In this document: positions 50,801 to 56,408 of the stretch, one piece after another
Position numbering within the stretch: position 1 is the first letter of the stretch
How the letters are laid out: every line of letters starts with the position of its first letter
Assembly: GCF_015706575.1 (NCBI RefSeq)
Contig: NW_024037057.1
Span: 6,691,203-6,755,202 of the forward strand
DNA from: Patiria miniata
Lineage: Eukaryota; Echinodermata; Asteroidea; Valvatida; Asterinidae
Length of the DNA: 64,000 nucleotides
Direction: 5' to 3'
The notes under the pieces: model-generated
The model's database searches: none
What the model was told of the DNA's origin: nothing
Seen by the model: the letters and a program-made list of their open reading frames with translations, nothing else
Position numbers and translations under genes: made by a program

Positions 50801-53362
50801 TTGGAGGATTAGTATGTTATAGCAAAAATGGTTAAACTGACTAGTTTCATGTTTTGGGCTTGTACATGTACATGTAGATGCTGGAAAAACCAAGAAAACC
50901 TATCATGTTCTTGTAGTCTGGTTCCCTCACCCCACTTAAGATGAAACGAAGCAATTAATACACTTTGGGGAATTGTAAGGTCAGAGAATCAGTCTAGCAG
51001 GCTTGTACATGTACCCCTTCACAGGTGTGTGATCAATTGCAAAGAAAAGTCAGAATAACTAAATATGAAAAATTATGAACAGTTTTTGAAAAAAGCCAGT
51101 TTTCTCCAACGCTGGTCGGCCGACCAGCGTTGGAAAAATACAGTTTTTCTTGAAAATGTCAGCCCACCAGGAGCCACGATTTTAAAGGATGCTTTAGACT
51201 GTCAGTCCCTAACAATTCAGTAAGGTATTTCGTGATAATTTGATCATTTCGTTTTTTGATGTTTGCAAATGTTGTATTTTCCCTTTAACTACCGGTACAT
51301 GTACCCCAAATGTAATCACTGCAGTGCTTCCAATGTTTGTTTAACTCAAAAGGAAGACAGCTTGAAGGCACATGTACATGTAGATTCCGTTTTAAAGTTC
51401 GGGTTTCGTTTCAATGTTTTGGAAAATTTGTAAACAGATTTAGAATTTTTTTCAAGTAAACGTTTCAGTGTTTACCTAAACGTCCTTCATATTTCAATCA
51501 CTCCTACCCGTACTGGATTACTGTGTCCATGTATTTATCATGCATAAGTGGTTTCAGTTCATCTTATTATGCAACGGATTTGCACAATATTGGATTACAT
51601 TCCAACCAAATTTGTTGTTAATGTGAGTCAATTTTAAAGGGATTACGGTTTAATGCAGCGTGGGCACTAGCCTGCGCAAAAGTTTCAATGCTCGCAAATA
51701 AAAATGTCAGCTCAATTTCGGATGCGTGAGCGCAAATGATTCAACAAAGTTTTAGTGCCAAACTATTTCCGAAAATGTTTATGCAACTGCTGCGCATGAA
51801 ATTTAATTATTTAAGAACAAAAAAAATGGAGTAAATGTGATGAAATTATTAAGCATAGAGCACGGTTGCAGCATCGGGGTAAGACGCCAAATAAACTACG
51901 GGTACTCAGTGCAACAATGTACTATTTATAAACTACATGTTTATGTACATGTTTGAAAAGCATCTACATGTAAACATCGTTACAAATGTTATAAATGCCG
52001 CAAAAATTACGTAAGCAGCGTAAATGTCTCACATTTTGATTAAAAATTATTAATTGATAAAACAAAACAGGAAAAATCCAGTGCTTTTCATGTGAAAACA
52101 GTAAAAAAAAAAATCAAAATAAACAAGTTAGTAAACAAAGGTTGTATGTAAGTATTCTTTCATATCTTTTATTAACAAATGCTACTTACAGTACATACAT
52201 GTACATGTTAACAAAAATTAGGTGTACCAGTATCTGTCATCGACAAAATAACAATAATCCAAGCGAAAACAGAATGTACATGTAACTGAATTTTAACTGC
52301 ATCAGAGTGTCTTTGAAAGTTTGAGTTTGAATGTTGCATGTACAATGTACATGTACATGTATGTACCGGTATTATTGTTAAATTAGATTGAGAAAATGGG
52401 GGGAAACAATGTGCAGGCGGGCATTAAAGAAAGCATGTAGCATGAAAATACCGTAGTGGCATGCAAATTACAGCTTACCGTACATGTGCATGTGCATACA
52501 ATGTACATGTAAGGGTAGTAATGTCAAAAAGGCTGACAGATACCCTGACGCATACCCACCCACAAACAGAATAAAAAAGACCACCGATTACAAAACAAAA
52601 TGAAACTTTTAAAACAGAAATAAACTAAACGAACACCATACAAAAAAAATACTAACAAAAATGGGTGTGAGATATGCTACAGCTCTTGTGGTTAACTTGC
52701 ACCAAAGGGTTAAAACTGAATTAAAAATGGCAGCCCTTATAAACTTATAGACAACTTACCACTTATATTTAACCTGATGTAATGTCAATCTAAAAATCCT
52801 GAAACAATGACACAGAACGAAAATGAATAAAACATCCAACGCACTTCAGACAGATATGCAAATGATAACAAATGGATTAAATAAGGTCAAATCTGATTGG
52901 CTAATGATTCTCCATATCAGAATCTGATTGGCTAAGGATTCTCCATGTCAGAATCTGATTGGCTAACGATTCTCCATGTCAGAATCTGATTGGCTAATGA
53001 TTCTCCATGTCAGAATCTGATTGGCTAACGATTCTCCATGTCAGAATCTGATTGGCTAACGATTCTCAAAGTCAGAATCTGATTGGCTGATAATCAACAA
53101 TGCTCACAATCCAACTTGTTTGGGAAAAAAAAACAATTCAAAGGTAATTGGCCAATATTAAAAACTTTGACCCTTCAAATCCTGCCATGTGATTGGTCGA
53201 ATGTTTCAAATCTTCAAATAATCTGACCTGCTGTTGGACGGTTTTCAGGATGTGGGAGGGGGTGTCGGGCTCTGCGTGGAGGTCTCGCTGGGCCTGGTTG
53301 ATGGCACTTCTCAGTGCTAGCTCCTGCCCATTGTCTCTCTCCGGCATTCTAACAAGGGACAT
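19383..53362 (-). CDS. Delta-catenin family protein (ARVCF/CTNND2/PKP4/p120-like), 27 coding exons
   Basis: Minus-strand coding exons: 53362-53228, 49729-49617, 48956-48840, 48111-48023, 47608-47535, 46593-46188, 45240-45139, 44112-43978, 43004-42915, 40694-40556, 39665-39476, 38641-38594, 38076-37925, 37073-36956, 36768-36627, 33510-33423, 32405-32219, 31402-31252, 29726-29567, 28810-28717, 27422-27224, 26124-25972, 24335-24228, 23178-23089, 22179-22087, 20855-20719, 19499-19383. All have AG/GT edges and compatible phases: 3627 nt, 1208 residues plus TGA. The family binds the juxtamembrane tail of cadherins, stabilises junctions and signals to Rho GTPases. Domains: coiled coil (about 40-75), Tyr/Asp/Pro-rich region (176-420), armadillo repeats (about 422-930), tail, C-terminal DSWV. 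The PDZ ligand and Arm-tail sequences point to the ARVCF/CTNND2/PKP4 side rather than CTNND1. Alternative: MPERD at 53347 is a second start with the better Kozak A at -3. Confidence 0.93.
19530..20280. repeat. About 121-bp tandem repeat in the last delta-catenin intron
   Basis: Six units with AACACATGGAATATCCCTAT, CCTTCCGGTGCTTTACTTGG and TACTAATAAAGGTTA occur at roughly 120-122 bp spacing. They lie between exon 27 (19499) and exon 26 (20719). Confidence 0.9.
20907..21284. mobile_element. GGCC-ended MITE, family A copy 1
   Basis: Termini are GGCC, an A tract and GTCTCCGGTATCTGGTATGG, inverted at the other end (ATACCAGAAGCCAGAGAC, T tract, GGCC). TAT is duplicated on both sides. It is about 83% or more like the copy at 23390. 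The 3-bp duplication suggests a PIF/Harbinger-type MITE. Confidence 0.8.
21421..21622. mobile_element. Small MITE with ATGGACCGATCCAGTA ends
   Basis: A 16-bp perfect inverted repeat bounds a GC-rich 202-bp body with GTCCGACGTGCGTGCA repeats and a CACGTG. It lies between delta-catenin exons 25 and 26. Confidence 0.7.
22087..24335 (-). CDS. Delta-catenin exons 23-25: three homologous phase-1 tail exons
   Basis: Exons 24335-24228 (108 nt), 23178-23089 (90 nt) and 22179-22087 (93 nt) all begin and end in phase 1. They end in related peptides: [24 protein letters not shown] and [12 protein letters not shown]. The last two also share EPLP near their starts. They look like products of serial exon duplication. 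Each can be included or skipped without changing frame, giving up to eight in-frame tail forms. The Ser-acidic context resembles acidophilic-kinase (CK2-type) sites, which is inference only. I do not recall this repeat in vertebrate delta-catenins. Confidence 0.85.
22645..22710. repeat. Interstitial telomere-like repeat
   Basis: A degenerate run of TTAGGG-like words (GGATTAGGGTTAGGGATAAGGGTTAGG split over 22649-22690). It is short and imperfect, without a transition to other subtelomeric sequence. Confidence 0.6.
22744..22885. mobile_element. CAGGCATGCAA-ended small MITE, family Q copy 1
   Basis: The ends CAGGCATCCAACTT and AAGTTGAATGCCTG enclose about 140 bp that includes GTACAGTGTTTTTCAA and GAAGTGAAAAACGAGGA. 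Related copies are at 26980-27122 (flanked by TTAATG on both sides) and about 56645-56788. Confidence 0.7.
23390..23768. mobile_element. GGCC-ended MITE, family A copy 2
   Basis: Full-length copy with near-perfect inverted termini (GTCTCCGGTTTCTGGTATG / CATACCAGAAACCGGAGAC) bounded by GGCC and flanked by TTA on both sides. It lies in the intron between delta-catenin exons 23 and 24. Confidence 0.85.
24046..24118 (-). tRNA. tRNA-like sequence (probable pseudogene or SINE head)
   Basis: Minus-strand sequence begins GGGCTGGATAGCTCAGTTGG, with an A box (TAGCTCAGTTGGTAGAGC), a 5-bp anticodon stem CCGGA/TCCGG and a B box GGTTCAAACCCC. The loop ACGACAA would give anticodon GAC, but position 33 is C rather than the invariant U. 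The T stem has one mismatch, and the acceptor has a G-T pair and a terminal mismatch. Probably not a working tRNA. It lies in the intron between delta-catenin exons 22 and 23... specifically downstream of exon 23 is not reached: it is upstream of 24228-24335 only by position, i.e. within the intron 3' of exon 23. Confidence 0.55.
24431..24648. mobile_element. 218-bp MITE with AATAAGCC ends
   Basis: Imperfect inverted termini, AATAAGCCAGGTCGGTATTTC and GAAATACCGAAATGGCTTATT, with a further inner inverted pair (TCATTCGGGATAA / TTATCCCGAATGA). It lies between delta-catenin exons 22 and 23. Confidence 0.7.
25972..26124 (-). CDS. Delta-catenin exon 22: Pro/Gln-rich tail exon
   Basis: The exon encodes a Pro-, Tyr- and Gln-rich stretch including [19 protein letters not shown]. 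Two donors are possible, AG/gtcaca or CAAG/gtagtg eight bases later. Only the second, at 25972, keeps the frame open into exon 23; the first meets TAG after seven codons. The plus-strand DNA just beyond (25740-25950) is an AT-rich run of TTTGCCAAAATTTGAATAA repeats lying right after the donor. Confidence 0.85.
26980..27122. mobile_element. CAGGCATGCAA-ended small MITE, family Q copy 2
   Basis: The element CAGGCATGCG...TTGCATGCCTG is flanked by TTAATG, a 6-bp target duplication. The interior GTGAAGTGAAAAACGAGGA is shared with the copies at 22744 and 56645. Confidence 0.75.
27224..32405 (-). CDS. Delta-catenin exons 17-21: armadillo repeats, second half, and start of the tail
   Basis: Exon 17 has [18 protein letters not shown] and [10 protein letters not shown], exon 18 [18 protein letters not shown] and [16 protein letters not shown], exon 19 [12 protein letters not shown] and [12 protein letters not shown], exon 20 [15 protein letters not shown], and exon 21 [20 protein letters not shown]. 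These match Arm repeats 6-9 of PKP4/ARVCF in order, with [12 protein letters not shown] and IEKLV.ITK especially diagnostic. Exon 21 then passes into a Ser/Pro/Thr-rich tail. Introns 17-18 and 20-21 contain large inverted or tandem repeats. Confidence 0.93.
27391..28650. repeat. Tandem array copying the 5' end of delta-catenin exon 21
   Basis: Segments at 27764-27818, 27926-27983, 28325-28379 and 28490-28546 (minus strand) each repeat the exon 21 acceptor (TCGGCAG or TCCGCAG) and its first 50-57 coding nt ([16 protein letters not shown]). The basic spacing is about 165 bp. A 561-bp block containing two units and one hairpin MITE is itself duplicated, 27441-27635 recurring at 28002-28196 essentially unchanged. 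All of it is upstream of exon 21 in the transcript. Confidence 0.85.
27521..27761. mobile_element. Foldback MITE with GGGCCAATTTCACGG ends, copy 1
   Basis: The left arm (GGGCCAATTTCACGGCGCTG, GCTAAGCAAAA, AAGCAGGTTA) is inverted in the right arm (TAACCTGCTTTTATAAGC, TTGCTTAGCAGCGCCGTGAAA, GGGCC). It is about 240 bp, mostly self-complementary. Copy 2, produced by the 561-bp duplication, is at 28082-28322. A relative begins at 63867 and is cut by the window end. Confidence 0.85.
30484..30826. mobile_element. TTAA-flanked MITE, family F copy 2
   Basis: Inverted relative of 2950-3292, bounded by TTAACCCTAGCTCCC and GGTTAGGGTTAA. It lies between delta-catenin exons 18 and 19. Confidence 0.75.
30893..31140. 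mobile_element. MITE with GCGATCAAGCTAAATGAGTCG ends, family K
   Basis: The ends read GCGATGCAATCAAGCTACAT and GACTCATTTAGCTTGATCGCATCACA. A near copy is at about 60192-60436 (shared GGCCAAAATAGGGCCACTTC and GTGCTCTTTTCAAATCT). A diverged larger relative is at about 48330-48812. Confidence 0.75.
31588..32088. mobile_element. 501-bp long-hairpin Tc1/mariner-like element
   Basis: TA-flanked ends CAGGGTGAGTCAAAAAAAGC and its inverse (TGTTACTCACCCTG). The arms run almost to the centre: TAAGACATGAAAGCCCAATTC pairs with GAATTGGGCTTTCATGTCTTA, and GTTCTGTCCACGGATCACAAA with TTTGTGATCCGTGGACAGAAC. It is in the sense-transcribed intron between delta-catenin exons 17 and 18. Confidence 0.88.
32522..33319. 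mobile_element. MITE with internal 14-bp minisatellite expansion, family H copy 1
   Basis: The left end GGGCCCCGTGCACAAGTACC and right end TTCGCGCACAGAACCCC match the 257-bp element at 49840-50096. Between them (about 32610-33165) is an array of roughly 40 units of GACGCTCACGCGAA with variants such as GACGCTCACACAAA. It lies between delta-catenin exons 16 and 17. Confidence 0.85.
33423..33510 (-). CDS. Delta-catenin exon 16: basic loop of the Arm domain
   Basis: This small exon encodes [17 protein letters not shown] followed by a Ser/Thr/Ala stretch. The Cys-Phe-Gly then poly-Lys pattern corresponds to the CFGAKKGK / CWGKKKKKK loop that interrupts the Arm domain of vertebrate p120 and PKP4, where it acts as a nuclear-localisation and Rho-interacting basic patch. 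It is phase 1 in and phase 2 out, so skipping it would break the frame. Confidence 0.88.
33986..34844. mobile_element. hAT-type element with 8-bp target duplication
   Basis: The ends TAGGGCTGTGCATCG and ATGCACACCCCTA are flanked by GAAAGTAG (33978-33985) and GAAAGTAA (34845-34852). It contains a second element (34317-34720). Fragments of the same family occur at 7847, 8559 and 59390-59440. There is no intact transposase. Confidence 0.85.
34317..34720. mobile_element. Nested hAT-type MITE with perfect 8-bp target duplication
   Basis: The ends CAGAGTTGTAGTTGAGTACT and AGTACTTGACTTCAACTCTG are flanked on both sides by CTCAAAAG (34309-34316 and 34721-34728). It sits wholly inside the element at 33986-34844 and is therefore younger. 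Confidence 0.9.
36159..36556. mobile_element. GGAGGATTTT-rich TTAA element, family E copy 1
   Basis: Bounded by TTAACCACAACCCCCTAGG and GGTGGGTTAGGGTTAA. The interior is largely repeated ATCCTCAATCCTCCAAAATCC and its inverse. Other copies are at 42414-42833, 54513-54896 and about 55395-55850. It ends 71 bp before the donor of delta-catenin exon 15. Confidence 0.75.
36627..40694 (-). CDS. Delta-catenin exons 10-15: armadillo repeats, first half
   Basis: Exon 10 begins the Arm domain ([15 protein letters not shown], then [14 protein letters not shown]). Exon 11 carries [10 protein letters not shown] and [13 protein letters not shown], exon 12 the short [14 protein letters not shown], exon 13 IIVPDSGW and NTTGCLR, exon 14 [14 protein letters not shown], and exon 15 [14 protein letters not shown]. 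Each is a recognised signature of delta-catenin Arm repeats 1-5, including the ALRN and LWNLS helices. Exon 15 ends in a Pro-rich insertion (about [13 protein letters not shown]) where relatives have a variable loop. Confidence 0.93.
37228..37300 (-). other. tRNA-like sequence, degenerate
   Basis: The minus strand has TAATAGCTCAGTCAGCAGGC (A box) and ACGTTCAATTCCCACT (B box). No complete cloverleaf is evident. It lies in the intron between delta-catenin exons 13 and 14, just beside a MITE (37497-37886). Likely a SINE head or tRNA pseudogene. Confidence 0.35.
37497..37886. mobile_element. GGCC-ended MITE, family B copy 1
   Basis: Termini are GGCC, an A tract and TCGGTCTCTGGTCAG, inverted at the right end (CTGACCAGAGACCGA, T tract, GGCC), with TAA on both sides. 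The interior has repeated GCACCAAGGCAAAT words. It lies between delta-catenin exons 13 and 14. Confidence 0.85.
38130..38411 (+). mobile_element. tRNA-derived SINE, family 1 copy 1
   Basis: The A-box-like TGGCCTAGTGGTTAAGG and B-box GGGGTTCAAATCCAGC are followed by GTGTCCTTGGGCAACCC, CCACCCAGGAGTATAAATGG and AAACCGGAGATAAACGCCGG. It lies between delta-catenin exons 12 and 13. TAAATGCA near both ends may be the target duplication. Confidence 0.8.
38880..39370. repeat. 34-bp minisatellite between delta-catenin exons 11 and 12
   Basis: About 14 units of CCCTGTACTGCCCCAAACCA followed by CCCTGCCTGTTACT. Because 34 is not a multiple of three, one long open frame crosses all units as a by-product. 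The unit is pyrimidine-rich on the plus strand. Confidence 0.9.
39850..40510. mobile_element. 661-bp long inverted-repeat element
   Basis: The ends ATGGGTCATTCT and AGAATGACCCAT are matched. Inside, AATGCTCATAGTGATTTTTG pairs with CAAAAATCACAATGAGCATT, and GGTATGCAC with GTGCATACA. It fills most of the intron between delta-catenin exons 10 and 11. Confidence 0.75.
40690..41115. repeat. Tandem units with AGGTCA half-sites and copied exon 10 acceptor
   Basis: Four units begin near 40690, 40828, 40957 and 41056. Each has GGTCATCTGT (the reverse of the exon 10 acceptor, acagATGACC) followed by AGGTCACAGGTCAAAGTTCA and GGTCAAGGGTCAC. The first unit is anchored on the real exon 10 edge at 40694. 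Confidence 0.75.
41487..41865. mobile_element. GGCC-ended MITE, family B copy 2
   Basis: Same family as 37497-37886 in the opposite orientation, flanked by TTA on both sides. It contains the interior words TGCCTTGGTGC and CAGACAAGGTGGGTAC. It lies in the intron between delta-catenin exons 9 and 10. Confidence 0.85.
42414..42833. mobile_element. GGAGGATTTT-rich TTAA element, family E copy 2
   Basis: TTAACCCTAACCCTCC at the left and CCTAGGGGGTTAGGGTTAA at the right, with interior GATTTTGGAGGATTGAGG repeats. It lies just downstream of delta-catenin exon 9. Confidence 0.75.
42915..48956 (-). CDS. Delta-catenin exons 3-9: N-terminal low-complexity region
   Basis: Seven exons encode a segment rich in Tyr, Asp, Pro, Ser and Arg, without a folded domain that I recognise. 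Exon 5 ends KKTTQ and exon 6 opens [14 protein letters not shown], matching the VKKVVKT-VTTRTVQ stretch of p120-type catenins. Exon 6 (406 nt) is packed with Tyr-Asp pairs (YDG, YDR, DRYDE), which in vertebrate relatives are Src-family kinase sites. Exons 7, 8 and 9 are phase 1 to 1 and so could be skipped without a frame change, which suits the heavily spliced N-termini of this family. Confidence 0.88.
44113..44700. repeat. GATTGGTT-rich repeat between delta-catenin exons 7 and 8
   Basis: Units of about 118 bp near exon 8 (GAAACCACGTGATTGGTTGA, GGTTACCATGCATGCAT) grade into scattered GTGATTGGTTA words up to about 44700. GATTGG is the inverse of the CCAAT box. Confidence 0.7.
46727..46955 (+). 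mobile_element. tRNA-derived SINE, family 2, plus copy
   Basis: CAGGTTGGTGCAGAGGTTAC, then the B box GTCCGGGTTCGATTCC, TCAGTCCCTGCCTAATTCC and CTCCCACCTCTAAATGTC. The same arrangement is inverted at 49210-49440. It lies in the intron between delta-catenin exons 5 and 6. Confidence 0.75.
47166..47515. mobile_element. CAGGGGTGAGATT-ended element with 6-bp duplication
   Basis: The ends CAGGGGTGAGATTGGG and AATCTCACCCCTG are flanked by GATTAT on both sides. The interior has repeated AAATCAGGAAAAATCCTGAC words. It lies directly downstream of delta-catenin exon 5... on the plus strand just left of 47535. Confidence 0.7.
49210..49440 (-). mobile_element. tRNA-derived SINE, family 2, minus copy
   Basis: The minus strand begins GGGGAGTCAGGTTGGCGTAG and has the B box CCGGGTTCGAATCTCC, followed by the same body as 46727-46955 (GACTGAGTTTTCAGTCCC, CTCCCACCTCTAAAACTG). 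It lies between delta-catenin exons 2 and 3. Confidence 0.75.
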
Positions 53363-53397
53363 CAAACGAGCATCAAACTATCCACTGGCGCAATTAT
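49617..53397 (-). CDS. Delta-catenin exons 1-2: start codon and coiled coil
   Basis: Exon 1 is bounded by a strong acceptor (a long T tract then cttccag at 53398), so at least one non-coding upstream exon exists. Its 5' part (53397-53363) has an in-frame stop before the first ATG ([12 protein letters not shown]). Exon 2 encodes [18 protein letters not shown], a charged heptad-like helix matching the N-terminal coiled coil of vertebrate delta-catenins (KEQE-F-LTR-LE-ER pattern). The exon 1/2 junction falls exactly in that motif (ILKTVQQQ then EEKFEKL). Intron 1 is the largest in the gene (3.5 kb). Confidence 0.9.
49840..50096. mobile_element. Family H MITE, short form
   Basis: The ends GGGCTCCGTGAACAAGTACC and GTTCGTGCACGGAGCCC form inverted repeats. 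The core has only one or two GACGCTCACATGAA units. The right half (TTGCACATTCAGAATAA, AGCGCCCTCTCT) is shared with copy 1. It lies in delta-catenin intron 1. Confidence 0.85.
50751..51285. mobile_element. TA-flanked MITE, family D copy 3
   Basis: Full-length family D member in delta-catenin intron 1, with termini AAGGGAATGTACAACATTTGC and GCAAATGTTGTATTTTCCCTT and the central palindrome intact (ACGCTGGTCGGCCGACCAGC). Confidence 0.8.
52889..53092. repeat. 31-bp tandem repeat with CCAAT-type core in delta-catenin intron 1
   Basis: About seven units of AATCTGATTGGCTAACGATT followed by CTCCATGTCAG lie just downstream of the exon 1 donor (53227). Each carries GATTGGCT, an inverted CCAAT box. Confidence 0.85.
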
Positions 53398-53444
53398 CTG
53401 GAAGAAAAAAAAAAAGGAAATTTGTTTGGGTAATTAGCATTTTG

Positions 53445-53737
53445 GGGAGTGTGTGGCCTAGTGGTTAGGGTTCGTGACTCATGATCAGAGGGTCCGGGGT
53501 TCGAGTCCAGCCGCTGGTCATATATTGTGTCCTTGGGCAAGGCACTGCACCCCCACTTGCCCCTCTCCACCCAGGAGTATAAATGGGTACCAGCATTAGC
53601 TGGGGAGTAACCTGCGATGCACTTGCATCCCATCCAGGGGGAGCAGAAATATTCTCAGTCGTTTCATGCTACCGAAACCGGAGATAAACGCCGGCCTGAT
53701 GAGCCACGTTGGCTCGGGACAGACTTTACTTTTTACT
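53445..53737 (+). mobile_element. tRNA-derived SINE, family 1 copy 2, with 14-bp target duplication
   Basis: Same family as 38130-38411 (GTGTGGCCTAGTGGTTAGGG, GGGTTCGAGTCCAGCC, AAACCGGAGATAAACGCCGG). TAATTAGCATTTTG is repeated exactly at 53431-53444 and 53738-53751, the signature of LINE-driven retrotransposition. It is inserted 48 bp upstream of the delta-catenin exon 1 acceptor. Confidence 0.88.
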
Positions 53738-54187
53738 TAATTAGCATTTTGAGGTAAATGACACGAGAATAGAACCTGAATTTTATAGCACAACTTTTAA
53801 CTCGAACCCCTAGGCCTTTTTGCTAGGATGAACCCTCAATCCTGCAAATTCCTCCAACTGCCTCTACCGGTATGTAATAATTAGATACAGCCTCAATCTT
53901 TCAAAATCCTCTGTTATTTCTTGAATTCATTCATACATGTGTAGGAGGGGTGACCACTGCATTAATCCTGCAAAATCCTCCAGCAATCACTGTTGATATG
54001 TTAAGGCAGTGCCGATGATATCCACGAGTACCGGTAGTGTGGATGATTTCAAGTACATTGTATTTTTTAGGCCTTAATGTATGCAGGGCGAAGCATAAAC
54101 AACTCTTATTTTTATCAAGGCTCCAAACTTTTGTACGTATTTTTTTGTTTAATACATGTATTCCATTAACTTTTCAATTACAATGAA

Positions 54188-54957
54188 CAGTGGAACGCCG
54201 CTAGTATAATGAACATTGTTGGATCCACAGAAAGTGTTCGTAATAACGATCGTTCGGTATAGCGATTTTTAACCGCCGGTACCCTCTTTTGACCAATAGT
54301 GAACTGGCATTTCTCACGAGTGGTTTTCTCTTCTATTCCTTGGGGAAATAATAGCCATCTATCGCTCTTCAACAATCAAACGCGATGTAACTATGGGTCG
54401 TTTGATGTTCGGGAATTAAAAGTGGCCCAAATAGTGTTTAATGTACAACTGGTAAATGTTTTTGTTAATCTGTTGACTTTTTTCAACAACAATGTTTGGT
54501 GCATTCTGTACATTAACCCTAACCATCCCAAATCCTCCAAAATCCTTTTTGCAAATTGGAGAGATTTGCAGGATTGAGGTTACATGGCAAAAGTGCGTTG
54601 CTGATTTTGGAGGACCTTGTGTTGTTTATGCTCAGCCATGCATAAATTGAGTCCTTGATTAAGCTTGAAATCCTCCGTACTGCTCCAGGATGTCACAAGC
54701 CTCAACATATTGACAGACATAGCCGGAGGATTTTGCAGGAGTGAGGCAGTGGTCATCCCTCCAAGAACCACATTCAAGAAATAATGGAGGAATTTGCAGG
54801 ATTGAGGCTATATGCTAGTTTTCCATGAGGCCAATGGGAGGATTTTGCAGGATTGAGGTTCCATCTTAGCAAAAATACCTAGGGAGTTAGGGTTAAAACC
54901 GGGAGCCAAGGATGATGTTCGGTTTAGCCAAATGTTCGGTATAGCGGCGTTCCACTG
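54188..54957. mobile_element. pogo/Tigger-like element with a nested family E copy
   Basis: The ends CAGTGGAACGCCGCTAGTATA and ATAGCGGCGTTCCACTG are typical of pogo/Tigger elements. Between them TTAACCCTAACC...GAGTTAGGGTTAA (54513-54896) is a complete family E insertion. A lone related end is at 7494. Confidence 0.8.
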
Positions 54958-55368
54958 TATTGAGAAATTTCACTGATGAATTTACCGTTTTACATTGCAC
55001 ATGTACTGTAGGCTAGTAAAAAATGGGACATGTAAATTATACATGTACGTGTACATGACAGTTTTAAACACTACCTGTACCATAGGGCCATAATATTCCC
55101 AGTAGGGGAAGGACAAGTTCACGTCATCAGAGCAGCTAAACACTGCACAATATGACCCAGACATTGGTTTACATTTTTCACATAGTTGGCGCTCTTTAGC
55201 TCTAGGACCGTGTATATAATATAATGGAGATAAAGTAGTTGAGGGGGGGGGGGGGGGGGGAAATCGGAGGCCGGTGTTATTTCGGAATCAAATGGAACCA
55301 GATTGGGGCCAGGATTGGATAACTGGTTTGCGGTTGGTCGTCCCCGGGAGGTCATGACTAGACAACGT

Positions 55369-55892
55369 TAAAGGGACACTCGCGACCAACAATAAGACAA
55401 TTAGGAACTAACCCACCTCGCTCCTCCAAAATCCTCCTGGCGGTTTTGGAGGATTCTAGAGGATTGAGGATGAATGGTGATTGAAGCACATGAGGATTTT
55501 GGAGGATTGAGGATGAATGGTGATTGAAGCACATGAGGATTTTGGAGGATTGAGGATGAATGGTGATTGAAGCACAAGAGGATTTTGGAGGATTGAGGAT
55601 GAATGCATTTTGAGGCAGGACCGTGTGACGATTTTGAAGGATTTGGCGTTGGTTATCCTTCATTTAAACACGAGTGCAAAATTTTGGGATGAGGAGGATT
55701 TTGGAGGATTGAGGATGAATGCATTTTGAGGCAGGACTGTCTGACAATTTTGCAAAATTTAGGCGGAGTTGCAAAATTTTGCAAAATTTTGGAGGATTTT
55801 GGAGGACTGAGGATGGTTGTAAGCAACAAGGGCCTAGGGGGTTAGGGTTAAAGGGACACTCGTGACCAACAATAAGACAATTAGAAAAATTA
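55369..55892. mobile_element. Family E copy 4 between duplicated flanks
   Basis: A GGAGGATTTT element, including three 53-bp repeats of GAATGGTGATTGAAGCACA, lies between two copies of TTAAAGGGACACTCGYGACC...ACAATTAG (55369-55405 and 55847-55884). The duplicated flank is too long for a normal target duplication. Confidence 0.6.
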
Positions 55893-56408
55893 AAGGGAAT
55901 ATACATCATTTGCTTTTGTTGTAATTTTCAGAAATGGATGGAATGGGGGGTTGGAAATATATAGCAAATATAGTTACACTGACTTTTTTGAGGTTTTGGG
56001 TTTGAAAATGCTATAAAAACCAAGAAAAACAATCATTTTCCTGTAGTCTGGTTCCCTGACTCCATTATAAGAAGAAACAGAGCAGTTTACATACATTGGG
56101 GAATTGTAAGGTCAGGGAACCAGTCTAGCTGGCTTGTACCCGTTCATAGGTGTGTAATCGATTGCAAACAAGTGCGATGGTCAATTGGGGCCAGTATTTG
56201 AAAAAAAGCCAGTTTTTTTCAACGCTGGTCGGCCGACCAGCGTTGGAAATTGATACAAAAATACCACTTTTCTTGAAAATGACAGTATACCAGGTGCCAT
56301 GATTTTACAGGATGCTTTACACTGTCATTCACTAACAGTCCAGCAAGGTATTTCAAAATGATTTGGTAGTTTTATTTTTTGATGTTTGCAAATGTTGTAT
56401 TTTCCCTT
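55893..56408. mobile_element. TA-flanked MITE, family D copy 4
   Basis: Full-length family D member upstream of delta-catenin, with TA flanks and an intact central palindrome. It is very similar to copy 1 (shared GAATGGGGG-type start and GTACCCGTTCATAGGTGTG), so the two probably inserted at about the same time. Confidence 0.8.
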
